A stretch of DNA of 64,000 bases from Thermoflavimicrobium daqui. Lineage in GTDB: Bacteria; Bacillota; Bacilli; Thermoactinomycetales; Thermoactinomycetaceae. The notes beneath the pieces were generated by a model, which saw nothing but the letters and a program-made list of their open reading frames with translations, did not search any database and was not told the origin of the DNA. Both the position numbers and the translations under genes were made by a program. Of the stretch, positions 1 to 8,612 are shown piece by piece. The stretch covers positions 62,001-126,000 of the forward strand of contig NZ_KZ845665.1 of NCBI RefSeq assembly GCF_003313465.1, read 5' to 3'. The first letter of the stretch is position 1, and each line of letters opens with the position of its first letter.

Positions 1-921
1 GAAAAAGGTTTAATTAAAGAACGGCAACGAATGAAAGAATCCTATCAACAGTTGATAGATGCGATGGACAAGCAGGAACCGAATCCGTATTATGCTTTGA
101 TTTTAATGGATGGGGATCGTTTAGGTGCGTTGTTGCAAAAGAGGTCAGAAAAGGAAGGGAAAGTCGGAAAGCTTGTAAGCCAATCACTGGCTCAGTTTAC
201 AGAGGGAATCGAGCTACTGGTAAGCGAGCATCAAGGAGTCACTATTTATGCTGGTGGTGACGATGTGTTAGCCATGGTTCCAATGGAACAAGCTTTGGCA
301 GTGGTGGTAAAGCTACGTGAAAAATATATGACCTCCTTTTCCAAAATAATGGAATCATCCGATGATGCTACTATTTCCGCTGCCATTGTTTATGCGCATT
401 ATCGAGCTCCACTACAAGAGGTCTTACAACATGCTCATCAATTATTAGATAAGGAAGCGAAAGAAAAGTCTGGGCGAAATAGTTTAGCGATCAGCGTATG
501 GAAGAGCTCAGGTATAGATTTAACATGGTCAGCACCATGGGAGATCATTTATGATCAGAAAAGTGATCATAAGCGAACGGTTTTAGAAAAGCTGGCGATT
601 GAGTTCCAATCGGAACAAGCTTTGGTTAGTAGTAGCTTTCTTTATAAGTTACGTGAGTTGTATGAGCAGTATCCGAAATTTAAAGAGGACCAACAAGAAA
701 ATCGGGAGATATTACTTCATCTCATCACCGCTGATTTGCTACGGATTCAAGAAGGTTCTGGGCTTCACCATCAAGAAGCAGAGGAGAAAATTAAAGCGTT
801 GTTAAATGTCTGCTTTCGAAGCCGGTATGAACAGAAGGAATTGATCCAAGATGATCATTTTAGTATCGCGGGAGCCTTGCTTGTGCGCTTTTTAGGGCAG
901 AGAGGAGGGGAGTTTAGATGA
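1..921 (+). CDS. cas10: Cas10/Cmr2, type III-B CRISPR effector large subunit (5' end cut by window)
   Basis: Large subunit of the Cmr complex; in this family the Palm domain makes cyclic oligoadenylates when target RNA is bound. The reading frame is open to the first base, so the N-terminal HD and first Palm regions lie outside. Visible are an MDGDRLG motif (first Palm metal site) and the hallmark YAGGDD motif, with GGDD encoded at 253-264, followed by a helical C-terminal domain. An intact GGDD predicts active cyclase, which fits the downstream CARF effector gene. It overlaps cmr3 by ATGA. The first ATG at position 31 is internal, not the true start. Confidence 0.93.
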   Translation, partial: EKGLIKERQRMKESYQQLIDAMDKQEPNPYYALILMDGDRLGALLQKRSEKEGKVGKLVSQSLAQFTEGIELLVSEHQGVTIYAGGDDVLAMVPMEQALAVVVKLREKYMTSFSKIMESSDDATISAAIVYAHYRAPLQEVLQHAHQLLDKEAKEKSGRNSLAISVWKSSGIDLTWSAPWEIIYDQKSDHKRTVLEKLAIEFQSEQALVSSSFLYKLRELYEQYPKFKEDQQENREILLHLITADLLRIQEGSGLHHQEAEEKIKALLNVCFRSRYEQKELIQDDHFSIAGALLVRFLGQRGGEFR

Positions 922-2057
922 GTCGATTTTGGTCTTTTCGTGCTCTAGATACCTTGTTTATTCGTGATGGTACCCCTTTTCATCGTGGAGAAGAAGGCGC
1001 TAGTCAACCGAAAAGTTTATTTCCTCCTACGATGAAGACATTACAAGGAGCGATTCGTACAGCTCTAGCTTGTAAACAAGGATGGAAACCGAGTCAAGAT
1101 CCAAGAAAGTCTAATCCATTGCCAGAAGGGCTAGGGAGTGACAACGACTTAGGTTGTCTTCGTTTTAAAGGTCCCTATCTTCGTTACCAAGGGAAGAGAT
1201 TATATCCTGCGCCTCTCCTTTTGTTTGGTAAGAAAGATGAGAAAGGCTGGGATCTTACACGCCTCGCTCCAGGTCAGTCTGTTTATTGTGATTTAGATCA
1301 TACCAAGGAGCTTCGATTGCCTAAGCTAGTCAATCGTATAGAAGATGGAGATTTATTAGCTGTATGGTTAACGGCGACAGGGCTCAAACAAGTATTAGCA
1401 GGCGGCCAACCTTCTGGGGATGAGATATATCTGACAGAAGATCTGTGGAAGGAAGAAAAGCGGATTGGGATTGCTCGTGATAACCAAACGCGTAAAGCTG
1501 AAGACCATCACTTATATACGGTTCAGCATATTCGTCCAGATCAGGAATTAGAAATACTGGTGTATGTAGAAGGAATTCCAGATGAGTGGCATCCAACGGG
1601 AGAGTTCGGCATTCCACTAGGTGGGGAAGGTCGATCAGCACATGTTCAGGTGTTGGGAGAAGAAGAGACAAACCAGCTTCTGGAAGAAGACTTTGGGGCT
1701 CTACCTGATATCGTTTTAACAGGGGAGTCTAAGATTCGATTTACTGTAAGCTTAATTACACCTGGTTACTATGAGAATACAAAGGACGTAATTCGTCTGG
1801 GACCTCCTAAGATTCCAGGAGAATGTGTTTCGGCAAGCATTGGGAAAGTCATGCAGTTAGGTGGATGGAATTTAAAAGAGGGACGACCGAGACCTCTCCT
1901 TTCGTTAATACCAGCTGGAAGTACATGGTTTTTTGAGATATCCAATGAATCAAAAGCAGCTGTGGAAGCTTTGCATCAAACACTGACAGGGGATATGCAG
2001 GAGTATGGAATGGGAGAAATTGTGATTGGGATTTGGAAAGAAGAGGGGGTTACATAA
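918..2057 (+). CDS. cmr3: Type III-B RAMP protein Cmr3
   Basis: Subunit of the Cmr RNA-targeting complex that binds the 5' handle of crRNA near Cas10. The start FWSFRALDTLFIRDGTPF is typical of Cmr3, where the RAMP fold opens with a strand followed by an RDG-x-PF motif. The protein has 379 residues, normal for the family. The gene starts inside the cas10 stop codon (ATGA overlap) and ends two bases before the cmr4 start, so it is translationally coupled. An LGGEGR-type glycine loop lies near residue 235. Confidence 0.92.
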   Translation: MSRFWSFRALDTLFIRDGTPFHRGEEGASQPKSLFPPTMKTLQGAIRTALACKQGWKPSQDPRKSNPLPEGLGSDNDLGCLRFKGPYLRYQGKRLYPAPLLLFGKKDEKGWDLTRLAPGQSVYCDLDHTKELRLPKLVNRIEDGDLLAVWLTATGLKQVLAGGQPSGDEIYLTEDLWKEEKRIGIARDNQTRKAEDHHLYTVQHIRPDQELEILVYVEGIPDEWHPTGEFGIPLGGEGRSAHVQVLGEEETNQLLEEDFGALPDIVLTGESKIRFTVSLITPGYYENTKDVIRLGPPKIPGECVSASIGKVMQLGGWNLKEGRPRPLLSLIPAGSTWFFEISNESKAAVEALHQTLTGDMQEYGMGEIVIGIWKEEGVT

Positions 2058-2059
2058 TT

Positions 2060-2905
2060 ATGAAAGGGTTTATTATGGGCATGTTTGCCGAGACATCCAT
2101 TCATCCTGGATCTGGACAAGTATTTAGTGTCATCGATTTACCTGTAGCACGTGAATCAACGACCCATTATCCAATGGTAGCAGGGTCAGGGCTTAAAGGA
2201 GCACTTCGGAATAAAGTGGAGCAAGAATGGAAAGTGGAAGCAGAACTCCCATCTGAAGCGAAGGGTAAAGTTTTTGAAATTTTTGGAAGCGGAGATGGTG
2301 CGGGTGGGGTAAGTATTTCCGACGCACGTTTATTATTGTTACCTGTTCGTTCGCTAACAGGGCATTTTCGTTGGATTACCTGCCCTTATATTTTAGAACG
2401 TTATGCCCGTGATTTAGCGATGATTAACAAGAAGATGATGATATCTGAGCTAAGAGAAACGGTGAAGAAAGAAGCAATTGTAGCAGAAAGTAAAGAAGGA
2501 TACGTATTTTTGGAAGAGCTTTCTTTTACTGTTAAAGAGGAGCCTGATGTAATTCATCAGGTGAAAGAGCAATTGGAACAAGTCATTCCCATTCAGGCGA
2601 TCCGAGAACGGTTAACCGAACAGCTGGTCATTCTTCCTGATGATGAATTCGCCTATTTTGCTAAGTTTGGTCTTCCGATCTATGCACGTAATTCCTTGCA
2701 TGAAGTAACGAAAAAGAGTCAGGGATTATGGTACGAAGAGACTCTTCCGCCTGATACTTTGATGTATAGTGTACTGATTGCAAGACCCGGTAAAGAAAAG
2801 GCTTTGACTGAACTAAGAGACACCCTTGAAGAACAACCCTATATTCAAGTGGGTGGAAATGAAACGGTGGGACAAGGTTGGTTTATAACACGAGTGATCG
2901 ATTGA
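2060..2905 (+). CDS. cmr4: Type III-B RAMP protein Cmr4, backbone ribonuclease
   Basis: Repeated backbone subunit of Cmr that cuts target RNA at 6-nt intervals. I place the start at 2060, behind an AAGAGGGGG ribosome site, rather than at an in-frame ATG 27 bases upstream. With this start the protein has 281 residues, and the aspartate in VIDLP is residue 26, matching the catalytic Asp26 known from Pyrococcus Cmr4. A GSGLKGALR glycine loop near residue 49 and GGNETVGQGW near the C-terminus are typical. Target-RNA cleavage is therefore expected to be intact. Confidence 0.94.
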   Translation: MKGFIMGMFAETSIHPGSGQVFSVIDLPVARESTTHYPMVAGSGLKGALRNKVEQEWKVEAELPSEAKGKVFEIFGSGDGAGGVSISDARLLLLPVRSLTGHFRWITCPYILERYARDLAMINKKMMISELRETVKKEAIVAESKEGYVFLEELSFTVKEEPDVIHQVKEQLEQVIPIQAIRERLTEQLVILPDDEFAYFAKFGLPIYARNSLHEVTKKSQGLWYEETLPPDTLMYSVLIARPGKEKALTELRDTLEEQPYIQVGGNETVGQGWFITRVID

Positions 2906-2918
2906 GGAGGGATGGATT

Positions 2919-3341
2919 ATGGTAGATCAAACATTAGACCAACAGCGAGCTGCTGACGCACTGGATAAAGTGAAAGATATCGAAAATAATCAGGCGAAGC
3001 AGCTCGGTGATGACTATGCAAGTTATGTCACTAGCTTGCCTGCTGATATTTTGATCAATGGCTTAGGACAAGCTTTGGCACAGCTGATCGCTGCAGCTAA
3101 GAGAAGTAAAAATGATCCCCATTTATGGTTATATGAAAATATACAACATTGGATTTTACATCGTTCCCCACTAGCGAAGAAACTAAATCCTGATCAAAAA
3201 TCTCTTGATCTCATTCAAGTAATTATGAACCATGATCGCCAAACTTATCAACATATTCAAGCAGAAATTATTGCATGGTTAGAATGGCATAAAAAGTTGG
3301 CTACGGCATATCTAAAGCAGCCGGAGAGTGAACAAGCATGA
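2919..3341 (+). CDS. cmr5: Type III-B small subunit Cmr5
   Basis: Small all-helical subunit that stacks along the Cmr filament next to Cmr4. The 140-residue protein is alpha-helical with the pattern TLDQQRAADALDKVKDIE at the start and a central LPADILINGLGQALAQL segment, which is the usual Cmr5 signature. It follows cmr4 by 13 bases with a GAGGAGGGA ribosome site and overlaps cmr6 by ATGA. Assignment rests on these motifs, its size and its place between cmr4 and cmr6. Confidence 0.92.
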   Translation: MVDQTLDQQRAADALDKVKDIENNQAKQLGDDYASYVTSLPADILINGLGQALAQLIAAAKRSKNDPHLWLYENIQHWILHRSPLAKKLNPDQKSLDLIQVIMNHDRQTYQHIQAEIIAWLEWHKKLATAYLKQPESEQA

Positions 3342-4471
3342 GCCGGCATAAGGTAGATCGATATCGCCCATTATACCAAGATCCTGTATTAGAAAACCTA
3401 AAGCAGTGTCCGCCCGATGCCAATATAGGCCTGTGGTATGAAAAATTTTGTGGTGAATGGACATTGCATGAAGGACATGAGCGATCTTGGCAATTGGGAA
3501 ATCATAAACGAAATTGGATTCAAAAGCTAACCCATGGACAACAAAAAGTTGGACAAGCTTGGCGTATTCAAGCTGCCCTTACCCGAATGGAAGATTTAAT
3601 CTTTAGTCAAAGAGGAAAGCTTTTCTTTATGAAAACCGCAACGCGCTTTGTGACGGGACTGGGTCGTTCACATCCTGTAGAAAACGGCTTTGCTTGGCAT
3701 CCTACTTTAGGAACAGCATACCTACCGGGCTCTTCTATTAAAGGGGTCGTACGTAATTGGGCACAAGAATGGACAGATACCCCTAATGAGATCATTTCTC
3801 GTATTTTTGGCTCTGTTAAAAAAAATAGTGGGGAAATGGCAGGCAGTATCATTTTTTTTGATGCCATAGCGACCGCACCGATACAGCTTGATATGGAGAT
3901 TTTAACTCCGCACTTTTCGCCATACTATCAGGATAAAGCGAATCCTCCACGTGATTGGTATTCACCTATACCGATCCCCTATTTAGTGGTAGCAAAAGAT
4001 CAACCTTTTCTCTTTGCGATTGCTCCACGGAACAATGATGCAATCGGACAGGAAGATTTAGAGAGGGTGGAGAAATGGTTAAAAGAAGCACTAGAGTGGA
4101 TTGGAGCGGGGGCGAAAACGGCACTAGGATATGGACGATTTAAACAGCAAAAAGCTTGGCAGGAACATACCCACAAACGCAAAGAAGAGCAGGAACGAAA
4201 ACGAGCTTTAGCTAATCTATCTCCCATCGAACGTGAAATGGTAGAAGATGGTTATGACCGAGATCCCAATCAATTTATGGCTGCATTGACAACAAAATGG
4301 CTCAATCGAATGGAAGATGAGAGCACTCCAAAAGCGGAGCAAATGGAGATCGCGGAAAAATTGGCTCGATGGTATCAACAATATAAACCGAAAGATTGGA
4401 AGAAACCCAAAGGGAAAAATGAGGCGAAGATTAAACGGATTCGGGTAATCTTGGATAGAGAAAATATTTAA
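3338..4471 (+). CDS. cmr6: Type III-B RAMP protein Cmr6
   Basis: Caps the Cmr backbone at the 3' side of crRNA. RAMP features include PGSSIKGVVRNWAQ (glycine loop, about residue 130) and GAGAKTALGYGRF (about residue 250), the second typical of Cmr6. After about residue 265 there is a lysine/glutamate-rich tail of roughly 110 residues (KRKEEQERKRALANL onward), longer than in compact Cmr6 proteins; its role is unknown. The gene closes the tightly coupled cmr operon and is followed by a hairpin with a T-run. Confidence 0.92.
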   Translation: MSRHKVDRYRPLYQDPVLENLKQCPPDANIGLWYEKFCGEWTLHEGHERSWQLGNHKRNWIQKLTHGQQKVGQAWRIQAALTRMEDLIFSQRGKLFFMKTATRFVTGLGRSHPVENGFAWHPTLGTAYLPGSSIKGVVRNWAQEWTDTPNEIISRIFGSVKKNSGEMAGSIIFFDAIATAPIQLDMEILTPHFSPYYQDKANPPRDWYSPIPIPYLVVAKDQPFLFAIAPRNNDAIGQEDLERVEKWLKEALEWIGAGAKTALGYGRFKQQKAWQEHTHKRKEEQERKRALANLSPIEREMVEDGYDRDPNQFMAALTTKWLNRMEDESTPKAEQMEIAEKLARWYQQYKPKDWKKPKGKNEAKIKRIRVILDRENI

Positions 4472-4479
4472 GAAGCGAT

Positions 4480-4521
4480 AGACAGATCTGTTGATGGTAA
4501 GAGAATGGATCTGTCTTTTTC
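4480..4521 (+). terminator. Terminator after cmr6
   Basis: AGACAGATC (4480-4488) pairs with GATCTGTCT (4508-4516), followed by TTTTCT. It lies between cmr6 and csx20, so csx20 is probably expressed by readthrough or from its own promoter. Confidence 0.7.
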
Positions 4522-4568
4522 TAGTAATACAATCGAAGTAAATTGGAATAGGTGAAGGTGAATGAACC

Positions 4569-4985
4569 ATGAGAAAAATGGTACTGCTGGTATCTCATCC
4601 GTTATTAGCAGAGCAAAAGCAGGAAGCACAAAGGGTTTGGCAAGTGAAATCTTTTGTCGCTCTACCAGAGCAGCTACAAAATGTCTGGTCACAAATCACC
4701 CCAGAAGGATCTTTTCCGATGGATCCATTTCGCTCTCTTCTGAATTGGCTTGAAAAGGAAACAGAACCTCAGGATCTCGTCTGGGTTCAAGGTGAACCAG
4801 GTGCGTTATTTTTAGTGGTGTCTTGGTGTTTTCAGTATGAACGTATCCCTGTTTATGCCACAACACGCAGAGAACATCAAAGTACTATGCTTCCAGATGG
4901 AACTGTACGGAATCAGCATACTTTTAAGCATGTCACCTTTCGCGTGTATCCGAGAGGCGATGAGATCGAATTTTTCCCTACATAA
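4569..4985 (+). CDS. csx20: Csx20 family CRISPR-associated protein, candidate ring nuclease
   Basis: The 138-residue protein matches the Csx20 pattern as I recall it: N-terminal LLVSHPLLAEQKQEA, VALPEQLQNVWSQI, LVWVQGEPGALFLVV near residue 80, then PVYATTRREH and a C-terminal FKHVTFRVY. Csx20 proteins accompany type III systems and have been proposed as ring nucleases that degrade cyclic oligoadenylate and switch off effectors such as Csx1. It stands 97 bases after cmr6, beyond a terminator-like hairpin, with its own GAAGGTGA ribosome site. The family call is from sequence pattern and context; activity is inferred. Confidence 0.8.
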   Translation: MRKMVLLVSHPLLAEQKQEAQRVWQVKSFVALPEQLQNVWSQITPEGSFPMDPFRSLLNWLEKETEPQDLVWVQGEPGALFLVVSWCFQYERIPVYATTRREHQSTMLPDGTVRNQHTFKHVTFRVYPRGDEIEFFPT

Positions 4986-5023
4986 AAAGGTATTAAGAGA
5001 TTTTAAACTCTTAATACCTTTTT
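4984..5023. terminator. Bidirectional terminator between csx20 and fabV
   Basis: A perfect 16-bp inverted repeat, AAAAAGGTATTAAGAG with CTCTTAATACCTTTTT, loop of eight bases. It has T-runs on both strands and sits between convergent genes. Confidence 0.85.
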
Positions 5024-5084
5024 AGAAAATGATTGGCTTAGACTTAAGCGTTATCTAGCTTTTGAATCATATATTAAAACGTGC

Positions 5085-6272
5085 TCATTGAATACTAGGA
5101 ATCGATATCTCTGTTTCGACATCTTTTTCATAGTCGATATTCGCAAATTCAAAACCAAACAGTCTAAAGAAGTCCTTCCGGTAACCTTCAATATCAGAAA
5201 TATCCTTCAGGTTATCTGTGTTAGCCTGATGCCAGAGATCCATTACTTCTTGTTGGACATCCTCTCTCATTTCCCAATCATCGATCCGAATGCGACCTTC
5301 TGTATCAACTTTAGTGGTATCAGCATAGAGACGGTCACGAAGGAGACGATACATCTGCTCGATACATCCTTCATGGAGACCCTTTTTCTTCATGACTTCA
5401 AATAAGAGAGACATATAGAGTGGAACTACCGGAATAGCTGAGCTTGACTGGGTAACAAGTGCTTTGTTAATGGATACAAAAGCCCGTCCATCATTCGCTT
5501 GTAAATCATTATGAATTATTTTAGCTGTTGCTTCTAAATGATCTTTTGCTTTTCCAATGGTTCCTTCACGGTAGACGGCATGAGTGATTTCGGGACCTAT
5601 GTAAGAATAAGCAACGGTGGTAGCTCCTGGGGCTAATACTCCTGCATTTTGCAGAGCTTGTATCCACATTTGCCAATCTTCCCCGCCCATGACCGCAATG
5701 GTTTGTCGAATTTCCTCTTCCGTTGCTGGTTCAATCGTGACTTCGGATACAGTTCCATTATGGAAGTCAACGGTTTTATTGGTGAAAGGTTGACCGATTG
5801 GTTTAATGACTGAATGAAATTTTTCTCCGGTTTCTGGATGTACACGGATAGGAGAAGCAAGGCTGTAGACAACGAAATCGACCTGTCCTAGATCTGCTTT
5901 AATAAGATCGATGGTTTGTTGTTTAATTTCATGAGAAAAGGCATCTCCATTAATACTTTTAGCATAATATCCTGCTTCTTTAGCTGCTTTTTCAAATGCG
6001 ACAGTGTTATACCAACCAGCGGTAGCGGTTCTTTTACCAGAAGCAGGACGCTCAAAGAATACACCGATGGTATCAGCACCAGCTCCAAAAGTAGCAGCGA
6101 TCCGTGAAGCAAGTCCATAACCAGTCGAAGCACCAATAATCAGAACTTTTTTCGGCCCTGAGATTCGCTCTTGCTTTTTGACATAGTTGATCTGCTCTTG
6201 TACATGCTGCGCACATCCCTCTGGATGGGCTGTTGTACAGATAAATCCTCGGAATTTTGGTTTTACAATCAT
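5085..6272 (-). CDS. fabV: Enoyl-[ACP] reductase / trans-2-enoyl-CoA reductase FabV
   Basis: NADH-dependent reductase that completes the fatty-acid elongation cycle; the FabV type is a long SDR-like enzyme and usually triclosan-tolerant. Evidence: 395 residues (normal), the start MIVKPKFRGFICTTAHP, the cofactor loop LIIGASTGYGLASRI, and the Y-x8-K catalytic pair in YREGTIGKAK. A well-spaced AGGAAA precedes the ATG. It has no known link to CRISPR yet lies on the opposite strand between csx20 and csx1, so either the CRISPR locus or this gene was inserted or rearranged here. Confidence 0.95.
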   Translation of the reverse strand: MIVKPKFRGFICTTAHPEGCAQHVQEQINYVKKQERISGPKKVLIIGASTGYGLASRIAATFGAGADTIGVFFERPASGKRTATAGWYNTVAFEKAAKEAGYYAKSINGDAFSHEIKQQTIDLIKADLGQVDFVVYSLASPIRVHPETGEKFHSVIKPIGQPFTNKTVDFHNGTVSEVTIEPATEEEIRQTIAVMGGEDWQMWIQALQNAGVLAPGATTVAYSYIGPEITHAVYREGTIGKAKDHLEATAKIIHNDLQANDGRAFVSINKALVTQSSSAIPVVPLYMSLLFEVMKKKGLHEGCIEQMYRLLRDRLYADTTKVDTEGRIRIDDWEMREDVQQEVMDLWHQANTDNLKDISDIEGYRKDFFRLFGFEFANIDYEKDVETEISIPSIQ

Positions 6273-6397
6273 TTTCCTAACCCTTTCCTTAGCTAATTCC
6301 TTATTCGATAAAGAATATTTCCTTTCACTTTACTAGTATAACGAAAATAGATAAGAGAAAGACATCAAAAGTATAAATTTGCTATGTTTTAGTCCAG

Positions 6398-6426
6398 TGC
6401 TACAGACGGTGTAGCATGTTTTTTAT
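6398..6426 (+). terminator. Terminator-like hairpin upstream of csx1
   Basis: TGCTACA (6398-6404) pairs with TGTAGCA (6410-6416) around GACGG, followed by TGTTTTTTATT. It has terminator form on the + strand only, although no + strand gene ends nearby. It could end an unannotated short transcript. Confidence 0.55.
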
Positions 6427-6545
6427 TATAGCAGTTTAATTAAAAACACCACAGAGATGATCTTTGTCAATAGTCTGGTTTTCTTCCTTATATAATGAGG
6501 AATAGATTATTAGAAACGATTATTTCGTATTTTTAGATAGAAGAG

Positions 6546-7901
6546 GTGAGAATCATCGCGATCAAATTTTTATCGTTTTTAGGACTGCATGATTATACAT
6601 TATGTACTTATGAATTAAAAGATAAGAGTTTTACTTCACGGTTTGTTCAAGAAGCCCTTTTAGAAATACTAGGCGAAGAGGAAGAAGAAACGATTGAAGT
6701 CGTTATATTTCTAACGGATGAAGCGAGAGAAAGCAATTGGGAGAAAGAAAATAAACATGGTAAAGAAGGGCTTTCAAGTATTTTAGAACGCTTACAGCAA
6801 CAAAACCGGATTATTGTAAGAGATGTTCGAGTTCCGAGTAAAAGTGATGAAGAGGGGATATGGGAAGTTTTTTCCATTGTGATTGATCAATTGAAAGAGG
6901 AAGATGAAATCATTTTTGATATTACGCACTCATTTCGCTATCAACCGATGTTAGCGTTACTTATTCTTCATTTTGCAAAGGTCGCTTTTCGTACTCGTAT
7001 TCGTGGCATTTTTTATGGAAATATAGCAGCCAGTCCTAAGGGCGAAGTACCCATTGCACCGATCACCGATTTAACCCCATTTATTGATTTACAAGATTGG
7101 GTCACGAATGTGTATGCTTTCCAAGAGAGTGGTCGTGCTGAATCACTCTATCGCTTTGTTTATGAGAAAAAAGAAGAGTTGGTCAAACAAAAAGTTCCGC
7201 ATAAGGAAATACAAAAGATGTCAACGATTGAAAAATTCACCAATAAATTATACCACCTAACGATGGAGTTGGAGACGAATCGCGGACCAACTATTCAGAC
7301 GATGGCGCAAAAAGTACTAGCTAGCTTGGATCATGTTCAATCAGATCTTCCAGCTCAATTCCAACCGATCGAAATTTTGCTTAAGCGTATAGAGAAAAAA
7401 GTAGAGCCGCTGGCCCACCCCGATGTGATCGAATCAGGGCTTGCTGCTATATCATGGTGTATCCAGCATGGATTGGTCGAACAAGCGTATACGATGCTAG
7501 TGGAAATTTTAGTAACAGCAGTATGTTTAGTTAAAGGTTATAGTATTGAAGAGGCGAGAGATTATGATCTGCGTGAACACTATATAAGTGAGAGTTTGAA
7601 GGTTGCAGATTTAATGTTAAGAGGAGAAAAAATAGAATATAGGAATCCTAAGGTGAAAGAGCTTGCTGATAAATTCGCTACAAACTATACACAGATGGTT
7701 AACTTGTATAGTTCATTAAAAGTAGATCGGAATGACCTAAACCACGCAGGATGGGTTAAACAACCTCTAGAAGAGGACAAATTTATTGAGAGGTTAGTCA
7801 AACCAGATCCGAATCAAAGAGATCAGAGTAATCAGGCAGGGAAATATCTAGATTTAATGGAGGAAATTAGAAATTATTGGAAAGAAAATAAGCCCGAATA
7901 G
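6546..7901 (+). CDS. csx1: Csx1-type CARF-HEPN CRISPR ribonuclease (TM1812/TIGR02221-like)
   Basis: Cyclic-oligoadenylate-activated RNase of type III systems. The N-terminal CARF half has FLSFLG at the start and DITHSFRYQPMLALL near residue 125, the sensor signature of this family. The C-terminal half carries the HEPN motif R-x4-H (RNDLNH, encoded at 7728-7745), so catalysis should be intact. Length 451 fits. The start is odd: the only standard start codon, GTG at 6546, lies inside the ribosome site AAGAGGTGAG, and the codon at ideal spacing (6555) is ATC. The gene would respond to Cas10-made second messenger, with Csx20 as possible off-switch. Confidence 0.88.
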   Translation: MRIIAIKFLSFLGLHDYTLCTYELKDKSFTSRFVQEALLEILGEEEEETIEVVIFLTDEARESNWEKENKHGKEGLSSILERLQQQNRIIVRDVRVPSKSDEEGIWEVFSIVIDQLKEEDEIIFDITHSFRYQPMLALLILHFAKVAFRTRIRGIFYGNIAASPKGEVPIAPITDLTPFIDLQDWVTNVYAFQESGRAESLYRFVYEKKEELVKQKVPHKEIQKMSTIEKFTNKLYHLTMELETNRGPTIQTMAQKVLASLDHVQSDLPAQFQPIEILLKRIEKKVEPLAHPDVIESGLAAISWCIQHGLVEQAYTMLVEILVTAVCLVKGYSIEEARDYDLREHYISESLKVADLMLRGEKIEYRNPKVKELADKFATNYTQMVNLYSSLKVDRNDLNHAGWVKQPLEEDKFIERLVKPDPNQRDQSNQAGKYLDLMEEIRNYWKENKPE

Positions 7902-7994
7902 TTGTAATGACTTTTGCCATCTTAACTATTAACGAAATCATTTGATTAACATGATCAATCTGTGATTAATTATAAAATAATAAAAAATAGTAGA

Positions 7995-8025
7995 AGCCCA
8001 TTTCTCGATCATAAAGAGATGGGCT
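7995..8025. terminator. Bidirectional terminator between csx1 and the HAAS gene
   Basis: AGCCCATTTCTC and GAGATGGGCT form a hairpin between two convergent genes, with a short T-rich stretch after it. Confidence 0.65.
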
Positions 8026-8036
8026 GTTTATTGTTA

Positions 8037-8612
8037 TTAAGCGTGAAATTCTTTTTTGGGTACTAAGTTACGGTATCGGGATGAAATCGAAGCAAAATAT
8101 TTACGTAAAGCAGTCCAACATGATTTGGCGATAAGCCCTGTAATGATCATCGTAATTATAAAAATAGGGATGGCTGCCCAACCTGTAATCTGATAGGAAG
8201 GTCCAAAATGAGCTCCAATTGATACTCCAGCGATGCTGTCGATGCCTACGGCACTTAGGATAGTGGCTATTGCCAAGGCTATGGTAGCTACACCAAACGC
8301 AAAGCTAACTCCGCCTAAAAAAGTAACAACGATCGGGCTGAAAAAGCCGAGAGAAGCGAAGAAAAGCAGTTTTTTGAAGAAGAGTTTTGGGCTTTTTGAC
8401 TTTTGTTGTAAGAAATATTCACCTGTATAACCTGTAGCTAAAACCTTGGGATCTCCAAGTCTTTGTAAAATTTCACTCTCAGACTGTCCATGCTCTAGAC
8501 CTAACAAGATATGACTTTCGATTTCCTTTAAAATATCCGCTTTTTCTGTTGATGGTAAATTTCGCAGATGCTTTTCAAAAGCTTCGAGAAATGACCTTAC
8601 TTTTGGGCTCAT
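8037..8612 (-). CDS. HAAS/DUF1700 domain membrane protein
   Basis: The first 65 residues (SFLEAFEKHLRNLPSTEKAD, then LQRLGDPKVLATGY) form the helical HAAS domain that commonly accompanies PadR regulators. Two hydrophobic stretches follow: a long one around residues 85-145 and a second around 150-170, ending in a basic tail. It overlaps the padR gene by ATGA on the same strand, and the start has a GGGGGA ribosome site. The pair probably works as a regulator with a membrane partner; the signal it senses is unknown. Confidence 0.8.
   Translation of the reverse strand: MSPKVRSFLEAFEKHLRNLPSTEKADILKEIESHILLGLEHGQSESEILQRLGDPKVLATGYTGEYFLQQKSKSPKLFFKKLLFFASLGFFSPIVVTFLGGVSFAFGVATIALAIATILSAVGIDSIAGVSIGAHFGPSYQITGWAAIPIFIITMIITGLIAKSCWTALRKYFASISSRYRNLVPKKEFHA

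Noticed and set aside
4562-4753. Alternative 63-residue frame overlapping the csx20 start
   Set aside because: Shadow of csx20 in another frame; its composition is not protein-like and csx20 has clear family motifs.
1-8000. CRISPR repeat array near the Cmr genes
   Set aside because: I read the gaps at 4986-5084, 6273-6545 and 7902-8036 and found no regularly spaced repeats.
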